A stretch of DNA of 64,000 nt from assembly GCF_907164905.1 (NCBI RefSeq), contig NZ_CAJRAF010000002.1, positions 4,178,001 through 4,242,000 of the forward strand, written 5' to 3'. Origin of the DNA: Dyadobacter sp. CECT 9275. Lineage in GTDB: Bacteria; Bacteroidota; Bacteroidia; Cytophagales; Spirosomataceae. Position numbers and translations under genes: made by a program. The notes below the pieces were generated by a model. That model ran no database searches and had not been told where the DNA came from. It saw only the letters and a program-made list of their open reading frames with translations. Of the stretch, positions 58,739 through 64,000 are shown piece after piece; position 1 is the first letter of the stretch, and the number at the start of each line of letters is the position of its first letter.

Positions 58739-60225
58739 TGTTTCTTTATTTTAATGATTGCATAAGGAGAAAGTGCAGGAATTTCAAGAATTACCCGGTT
58801 ATCCTGAATTTGGGGTTTTAAAGAGGTGCTTTTTATCAGTCTTGCGTAATCGCCAGTAGCCTCCGCCTGGTCATGTTTGTTTTTAGAATAGGCATCCGGC
58901 AGAAGCAGAGTGAACTCCCAGTCCTTGTCTATTCCCATACCGGACATATCAAGCGAAACAGAAAACGGCTCTGCATGGGTACCCCATTCAACCAGATGTA
59001 AGGCAATGGCCTGGTTTGTCTTCTCGGGAATGGTTCTGATGAATGCATACACCTCCTCTGAACCACCGGTTATCGTGACGAAGGGTTTGCTGTACCGGCT
59101 GTCCGTGAGGTTCTTGCCGCTAACGGCTGCATCCTCGTAACCATCCATCAGAGCCGCATTTCCACGAACAAAGCCGTACAAATCCGCATATTCTTCTGGC
59201 CTTCCATAGTATCTGACCGAGCCGGTAGGGGTTGATTTCAGGTATACATCCCAGGGGACGATCAGGTGCCCGCCGCTGGCGTAGCTGGTTGCGATTACCC
59301 TCCTGGTAAAATTGACATCTTCCGAAACGAACGTGAAAACCTGTGCTTTCCCAAGCTTTTCGGTGGCTTTGAACTTGGCATATATAATTTGAGGATTGGC
59401 TTCCTTTACCGGCAGTTCAGCCATACCGAAGTCAAACAGGTGATAAGGTGAAGTCCAGTCGCTGTTGTAATTGTTGCTTGAAAAGGGCACATGATGTCCG
59501 GCATACGCATCGAGTTGTTTACCCATATCCTTAAAAAAATCTTCAACGGAAGCTTTCTGGATATCCTTTACAGTTGCTCCCGAGGCTGCAGCCTTGCTTT
59601 TGCAGAAGCTGCAGTAACAACCACCCCAGGCCATGGCCGCCATATTCATCCTGGGGTCATCTACCTGAATAAAATCCGCGCCGGCATCGATAAGTCGCTT
59701 GGTGTGCGCCAGATACGTGGCCCGGTAATCATCGCTGTTCACACAACCCCAAAATACGCCCCAGCCTTCCATCCAGGGTGCAGTTAGTCGGGCTCCTCCC
59801 GAATCCAGGATCCGGCCCAGGGTTTGTCCTCCTTTTGTGTCGGGCAGGTTGGCATTGACCGTGCCGCCATATTGGTATCCACGTTTTTTTACCTCCTGAA
59901 TCCACGTCTTATCGTCATTGTATACCCAGTCGAGCCTGGAAGCATGGAAAGCAGCTGCAACAGGGAAAGTCTGAAGGGTGTCAGCAGCATTGGCGGGATG
60001 CTTCCAGCGTGATGAAAAGCAGACATCGCTGTAACGCGGCGCACCCGGAACGGCGACCCGTTTCGAGGCCATCAGTTGAGATCCGGGTCCGGGTATTTCA
60101 TTTTTTTTACAGCCCGATACATTCAGTGAAATTGCCAGCAGAAACAAAAGAAGAATAGTTCGGGCGTTAAAACACCTGTTATATCCAAAAGCTGATTTTC
60201 TATGCAAAAATTGTTTACCGTTCAT
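58735..60225 (-). CDS. Lipoprotein with TIM-barrel-like glycosidase fold, family unclear
   Basis: 496 residues from ATG 60225; the longer frame reaches into the next gene and is not used. A lipobox NVSGC (Cys39) makes it a lipoprotein. The chain has alternating strand-helix units (WIQEVKKRGYQYGG, LIDAGADFIQVDDPRMN, GKAQVFTFVSEDVNF) and a Cys-rich CYCSFC motif in the middle, as in some GH-like barrels; the C-terminus is an all-beta domain. The acid residues in IQVDDP are likely active-site candidates. No precise family is recognised. Confidence 0.7.
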   Translation of the reverse strand: MNGKQFLHRKSAFGYNRCFNARTILLLFLLAISLNVSGCKKNEIPGPGSQLMASKRVAVPGAPRYSDVCFSSRWKHPANAADTLQTFPVAAAFHASRLDWVYNDDKTWIQEVKKRGYQYGGTVNANLPDTKGGQTLGRILDSGGARLTAPWMEGWGVFWGCVNSDDYRATYLAHTKRLIDAGADFIQVDDPRMNMAAMAWGGCYCSFCKSKAAASGATVKDIQKASVEDFFKDMGKQLDAYAGHHVPFSSNNYNSDWTSPYHLFDFGMAELPVKEANPQIIYAKFKATEKLGKAQVFTFVSEDVNFTRRVIATSYASGGHLIVPWDVYLKSTPTGSVRYYGRPEEYADLYGFVRGNAALMDGYEDAAVSGKNLTDSRYSKPFVTITGGSEEVYAFIRTIPEKTNQAIALHLVEWGTHAEPFSVSLDMSGMGIDKDWEFTLLLPDAYSKNKHDQAEATGDYARLIKSTSLKPQIQDNRVILEIPALSPYAIIKIKKQ

Positions 60226-60334
60226 AAGGTCAGATAAAAAGTTCAGGAATAGTTTGGATGTTTTGGTGAAAAACAATCTGCTGTTCGGAGGATGTTTACA
60301 GAGATACAACGCTTGGGAGGTGGAAATACTGCCA

Positions 60335-61069
60335 TCATGATTCGTTAATTGATGCTTCCCTTCTGGCCAGGGGATACTCGTGACAGAGGTAATACCGCCG
60401 TTCTTCGTCTTCCTCAATCTCGGGAAACCGCTGGCCGTAATCTACCAGGAACACATTATCGTTGTAGTCGTCGCATACGCTGGATATCTCGGCACTCAGT
60501 GTGTATCCGGTTCCGTCGATCTGATATCCTGTCCCTTCTTCTCCCCAAAACTGATGAATGGTCCTCGGATGTATGGTGAGGCTTTCTCCCGGCCGCAAGC
60601 GCACGATTTCGCCGGGACCGAGACGGCGTGTGCAACCGTCTACCTGCGTCAGAAAAGTTTCTTTGGACGGGTTTCCGTCTGCATCTGCTTTGGTAAGCTG
60701 AACCAATACGTTACCTCCCGCCCGGCAAATGATATCTTCTCTTTTGGAAAGATGGAAGTGCGCAGGTGCACGTTGATTTTCGGGATCGATAAGCCACTTT
60801 TCTGCATATTGTTTCAGATAGGCAGGATGACTGGGGCGTCCGTTTCTAACGGTAAACAAGGTCCTGCCGATATTGTGAAAATCCTTGCTGCCAAAATCGG
60901 TAACATCCCAGCCCAGCATACACTGCCTGATCTCGTCATATTCTGTACCAATGGTTTCCCACACCGCGGGCGTCCAGTTTGCAAAAGGGGGAAGGTGGGT
61001 GCCGAAATGTTTAATGACTTCCCTGGCAGTATCGATGCTGTTGTTAATAATGGATCGTTTTAAGTTCAT
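60335..61069 (-). CDS. D-lyxose isomerase-like cupin
   Basis: 244 residues from ATG 61069. The cupin core holds metal-ligand candidates His104 and His106 (APAHFHLSKREDI) with Glu111, and a later His in TIHPRTIHQFW. It resembles D-lyxose/D-mannose ketol-isomerases that interconvert aldoses and ketoses with Mn. No export signal, so it acts in the cytoplasm on the imported sugar. It lies between susD and the lipoprotein gene. Confidence 0.8.
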   Translation of the reverse strand: MNLKRSIINNSIDTAREVIKHFGTHLPPFANWTPAVWETIGTEYDEIRQCMLGWDVTDFGSKDFHNIGRTLFTVRNGRPSHPAYLKQYAEKWLIDPENQRAPAHFHLSKREDIICRAGGNVLVQLTKADADGNPSKETFLTQVDGCTRRLGPGEIVRLRPGESLTIHPRTIHQFWGEEGTGYQIDGTGYTLSAEISSVCDDYNDNVFLVDYGQRFPEIEEDEERRYYLCHEYPLARREASINES

Positions 61070-61118
61070 TTTATTGAATAAATGCTCTGGTTGGAAATTT
61101 TTTGAGGACAATACCCGG

Positions 61119-61152
61119 TAACCCCTCCCGGCAGCAACTCGCCGGGAGGTTA
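61119..61152 (-). promoter_or_regulatory. Strong intercistronic hairpin after susD
   Basis: CTCCCGGC (61125-61132) pairs exactly with GCCGGGAG (61141-61148), extended by TAACC/GGTTA with two bulged bases; a run of eight G lies beside it. There is no T tract on the minus strand, so it looks like a stabilising or attenuating hairpin between susD and the isomerase gene. Confidence 0.6.
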
Positions 61153-61179
61153 GGGGGGGGTGTTTGAAAAAGGGAGTTC

Positions 61180-62595
61180 TTAGTAACCCGGATTCTGAGG
61201 AAGCAGGTTGGGATTGATTAATATATCATTAATATGAACAGGGAGCAGCGCTTTCTTATCTGTATTGAGTACCGCCTTCACCCGGCCAGTCCGCAGCAGG
61301 TCGTACCAGCGGTGCCCTTCGAAGCACAGTTCGATGAAACGCTCTTCCTCGATCGCGATGAGGACGGCTTCTTTAGTTGTAGCGGTGGTATTGGGCAGGC
61401 CGGCGCGTTTTCTGATGGTATTCAGCAGGTCAATAGCCTCGGTAACTTTGCCAAGCTGGGCTTGCGCTTCGGCCTTCATAAGGATCACATCGGCAAGCCG
61501 GAGAATGATAAAGTTACTGTCACTGAACCGGCTCGCACCAACAATGGTGCCCTGGTATTTAGCCACTGACCGGACATTTTTATAAGTGGAAAGACTGTCG
61601 CTGTAGAATATGGCCCCTGCTTTCCTCAAGTCACCATTTACAAATGCATTTTCGATTTTTTTGGAAGGAATCAGTATCTGTTCTCCGCCCGTTTGCACTT
61701 TGGTACTTCTGGGGATAAATAATCTGACCAGTGTATTGAGTTCCTGATTATTATAATTGTACTGAAGCTCCCAAATGGATTCGGCGGTATTTTTGGCCGT
61801 AAAAATTGAAGCATAACTGGCTCCCGGAGCCAGGCTGTATACCGGACTGGCTATAACCTTTGTGGTGTAATCCACTACTGACTGCCATTCGTTGGTTTTA
61901 TTATACGAACTTTTCCAGAGATACACCCGTGCCAGTAGTGCCTGCGCAGCGCCTTTGGTTGCTCTGCCTCTTGTATCTAAGTTAGCGGAATACGAAACTG
62001 GTAATTTGCTTTCAGCCTCTTTCAGGTCAGCAACTATTTGATCCAGTACTACCTCAGCAGGAACTCTTGATACCTTCAGATCCACATTCAGGGAAATGGT
62101 GGGTTCCAGAACCAGAGGCACCGCGCCCCATAAACGGGTAAGGAAAAAGTAATTAAACGCCCGGAGAAAATAGGCTTCGCCCAATATGCGGTCTCTCACT
62201 GCATTGATGGATGGGTCCTGAATGGCCGGGACTTTGGCCAGGATGTTGTTAACGCGGTTAATGGATACGAAAAATTTATTCCAGGTTGCGTAGGTACTGC
62301 TGGTGCTAATGTTATCCTGTGTGAACTCCAGCACGGTGGGGTCGGTAATGCCGATGATATCCACCGGCACCTCCAGATTATCGCAGCGCGCATCTCCCCA
62401 AACGATCCACCTCGGGTCGTCTCCTTGTATAGCGTCGTAGGAGGCGGTTACCGCGGCTTCGGCATCATTGGCTGTTTTGAAAAAAGTAGTTTCGGTAAGG
62501 GCGCTTGGCGGTACCTGATTGATAATCTCCGTGCAAGCAGACACAGACAGGATCAAAACAAAGGCTATCAAAAATGAATATGGTCTCATGATCAT
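61180..62595 (-). CDS. SusD/RagB family nutrient-binding lipoprotein
   Basis: 471 residues from ATG 62595, with a lipobox at about Cys21 (ILSVSAC). The TPR-like fold shows TTFFKTANDAEAAVTASYDAIQ, ILGEAYFLRAFNYFFLTRLWG and RWYDLLRTGR near the end, all typical SusD marks. It forms the lid of the SusC channel and binds glycan at the cell surface. It follows susC with only a few bases between. Confidence 0.95.
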   Translation of the reverse strand: MIMRPYSFLIAFVLILSVSACTEIINQVPPSALTETTFFKTANDAEAAVTASYDAIQGDDPRWIVWGDARCDNLEVPVDIIGITDPTVLEFTQDNISTSSTYATWNKFFVSINRVNNILAKVPAIQDPSINAVRDRILGEAYFLRAFNYFFLTRLWGAVPLVLEPTISLNVDLKVSRVPAEVVLDQIVADLKEAESKLPVSYSANLDTRGRATKGAAQALLARVYLWKSSYNKTNEWQSVVDYTTKVIASPVYSLAPGASYASIFTAKNTAESIWELQYNYNNQELNTLVRLFIPRSTKVQTGGEQILIPSKKIENAFVNGDLRKAGAIFYSDSLSTYKNVRSVAKYQGTIVGASRFSDSNFIILRLADVILMKAEAQAQLGKVTEAIDLLNTIRKRAGLPNTTATTKEAVLIAIEEERFIELCFEGHRWYDLLRTGRVKAVLNTDKKALLPVHINDILINPNLLPQNPGY

Positions 62596-62601
62596 TGACA
62601 A

Positions 62602-64000
62602 TTAGAATGTAAGATTAATACCTGCAAGGAAGGTGCGTGTCTGTGGATAAACACCCAGGTCAATACCTCCGAGCAGCGGATAACCACTCCTGAAATTCAC
62701 CTCGGGATCCAGCCCCGAATACTTGGTGACGGTAAACAGGTTTTGCCCTGTCACATATACTTTGGCTCCCTTTATCTTTATTTTCTGAATAACCGAAGAG
62801 GGTAAATTGTATGCAAGGGTAACTGTTTTGGCCCGCAAGTAGGACCCGTCTTCCATCCAGCGCGTGGAAACCAGTCCGTTTCTGGCAACGGTACTTGTTG
62901 TACCGCGTGGTACGTCGGTGATGTCGCCCTCTTTTTTCCAGCTTCGTAACACTTCTGTTGTGGACGCGTTAAATACAAACCCTCGGTTGGAAGTCAGCCG
63001 GGTCTGGTTGAAAATCTCATTTCCATAAGACCATTGCAGCAAAAATGAAAGATCAAAGCCCCTGTATGAAAAAGTGTTTGTCATACCGCCTGTAAACTTT
63101 GGATTTGCATTTCCGATGATGGTCCGATCACTGGCGGCATTAATGATCCCGTCTTTGTTCAGATCCACATATTGCATGTCCCCTGCCTGGAAAAGTGGCC
63201 CGGAAGCACTGCCATCTCGCATATTAGCGGCCTTTGCTTCTTCTGATGTTGCATAAACCCGACCCGTGGCTACATATCCGTAAATTACCCCGATCGGCTC
63301 GCCTACCCGCGCCAACCCCACCGGCGTTTCGCTGTAGTATGCGGCGTCACCTACGGTTTGAAGAATATCCGCATTGTTCTGCGATAGCTTAATGATTTTG
63401 TTTCTGTTGAAAGAAAGATTGAAATTGGTGGTCCAGCGAAGCTCCCTGGCCAGGTTCAAAGTACTCAGACTGAATTCGAGGCCCTTGTTCTGGGTATTGC
63501 CGACATTTTGAAGAGACGAGGAAAAACCGGATGTGGAAGGGAGATTCACCTGTAGCAGCAAGTCCTTCGTCCGTTTAAGATATACTTCCGCCGAGAACTG
63601 AATGCGATTGTTGAGTATTGCAATATCCAGTCCTATATTCGATTGTGTGGTAGATTCCCAGCCCAGGTTCGGATTTGGAATGGCAGAAGGTGCAATTCCA
63701 GGTTTTCCACCATAATTGCTTCCCACATTGTACAATCCCTGCCATCCGTAATTGCTGATCTGCTGATTGCCAACCACCCCTATACTTGCCCTTAATTTAA
63801 GGTCCGTAAGGAAGTTAGCGTCTGCAAGGAACGACTCTTTCGACAACCTCCAGCCCACAGAGGCCGACGGGAAGAACCCAAATCTTTTGTCGCTCCCAAA
63901 CCTGGAAGAGCCGTCCCGGCGAATGGAAGTTGTGAACAGGTATTTGTCATCAAATGCATACGTCAGTCTTCCGAAATAGGAGACCAGGCCCCAGTTTGAG
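62602..64000 (-). CDS. SusC/RagA family TonB-linked outer-membrane transporter (C-terminal part)
   Basis: The frame is open to the right edge of the window, giving the last 465 residues; the plug domain and signal lie outside. The visible part has SusC barrel marks: YFGRLTYAFDDKYLFTTSIR, RRDGSSRFGSDKRFGFFPS, NPNLGWESTTQSNIGLD and the C-terminal TRTFLAGINLTF ending in Phe. It imports glycan fragments with SusD under TonB energy. Confidence 0.95.
   Translation of the reverse strand, partial: SNWGLVSYFGRLTYAFDDKYLFTTSIRRDGSSRFGSDKRFGFFPSASVGWRLSKESFLADANFLTDLKLRASIGVVGNQQISNYGWQGLYNVGSNYGGKPGIAPSAIPNPNLGWESTTQSNIGLDIAILNNRIQFSAEVYLKRTKDLLLQVNLPSTSGFSSSLQNVGNTQNKGLEFSLSTLNLARELRWTTNFNLSFNRNKIIKLSQNNADILQTVGDAAYYSETPVGLARVGEPIGVIYGYVATGRVYATSEEAKAANMRDGSASGPLFQAGDMQYVDLNKDGIINAASDRTIIGNANPKFTGGMTNTFSYRGFDLSFLLQWSYGNEIFNQTRLTSNRGFVFNASTTEVLRSWKKEGDITDVPRGTTSTVARNGLVSTRWMEDGSYLRAKTVTLAYNLPSSVIQKIKIKGAKVYVTGQNLFTVTKYSGLDPEVNFRSGYPLLGGIDLGVYPQTRTFLAGINLTF

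Overview
The window looks like a chromosomal segment of a Cytophagales-type Bacteroidetes bacterium, probably close to Dyadobacter/Spirosoma. This is inferred from gene content: a SusC/SusD pair, a T9SS sorting-domain remnant, a beta-barrel fused to an anti-sigma-like protein, DUF5777, a PVC-type cytochrome with HEAT repeats, and several promoters with the Bacteroidetes -7 motif TAnnTTTG. No tRNA, rRNA, CRISPR array, intact transposase or prophage gene was seen. Both ends of the window cut genes: an RseP-type protease at the left and a SusC-type transporter at the right.

Left part (1-13.4 kb): rseP start, a membrane MutS-like ATPase coupled to an MsbA-type ABC exporter, a sugar/lipid acyltransferase, an ECF sigma factor with its own ECF-like promoter and an overlapping anti-sigma/beta-barrel gene, a Rieske-DUF5777-YceI operon, and a secreted GH2 beta-galactosidase with a very basic tail.

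Middle (13.6-32 kb): coaX, a GGCT-like gene, a large conserved gene of unknown function, an Nramp-related transporter lacking the usual metal motif, a Tat-exported Gfo/Idh/MocA oxidoreductase, an OmpA protein followed by two paralogous membrane helix-hairpin-helix proteins, then the housekeeping lipid/translation operon yceD-rpmF-plsX-fabH-efp-accB-accC on the minus strand. It continues with a NeuD-type acyltransferase, an outer-membrane barrel, an M61 peptidase, a TIGR01777 epimerase and a PlsC acyltransferase.

32-50 kb: an M48 lipoprotein protease; a MarR-TolC-adaptor-RND efflux operon whose control regions carry three copies of the same palindrome; DsbD; argB; an orphan LuxR-type response regulator behind a long leader; ThuA; a decayed T9SS gene beside a palindromic/MITE-like repeat; purM; an NlpC/P60 peptidase; argH.

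50.5-64 kb is one long minus-strand carbohydrate locus. Reading in the direction of transcription it holds SusC, SusD, a D-lyxose-isomerase-like protein, a TIM-barrel-like lipoprotein, a sialidase/BNR protein, an NTF2-like protein, a DUF1080+SGNH protein, a PVC-type propeller/HEAT/cytochrome c protein and a hexuronate-type MFS permease. Gaps are mostly under 50 bp, so most of it is probably co-transcribed. The likely logic is capture of a glycan at the surface, processing in the periplasm, and import of an acidic or rare monosaccharide; the substrate is not determined by the sequence. I regard this locus, the MarR operator set, the OmpA/HHH module and the T9SS remnant with its repeat as the most informative items.
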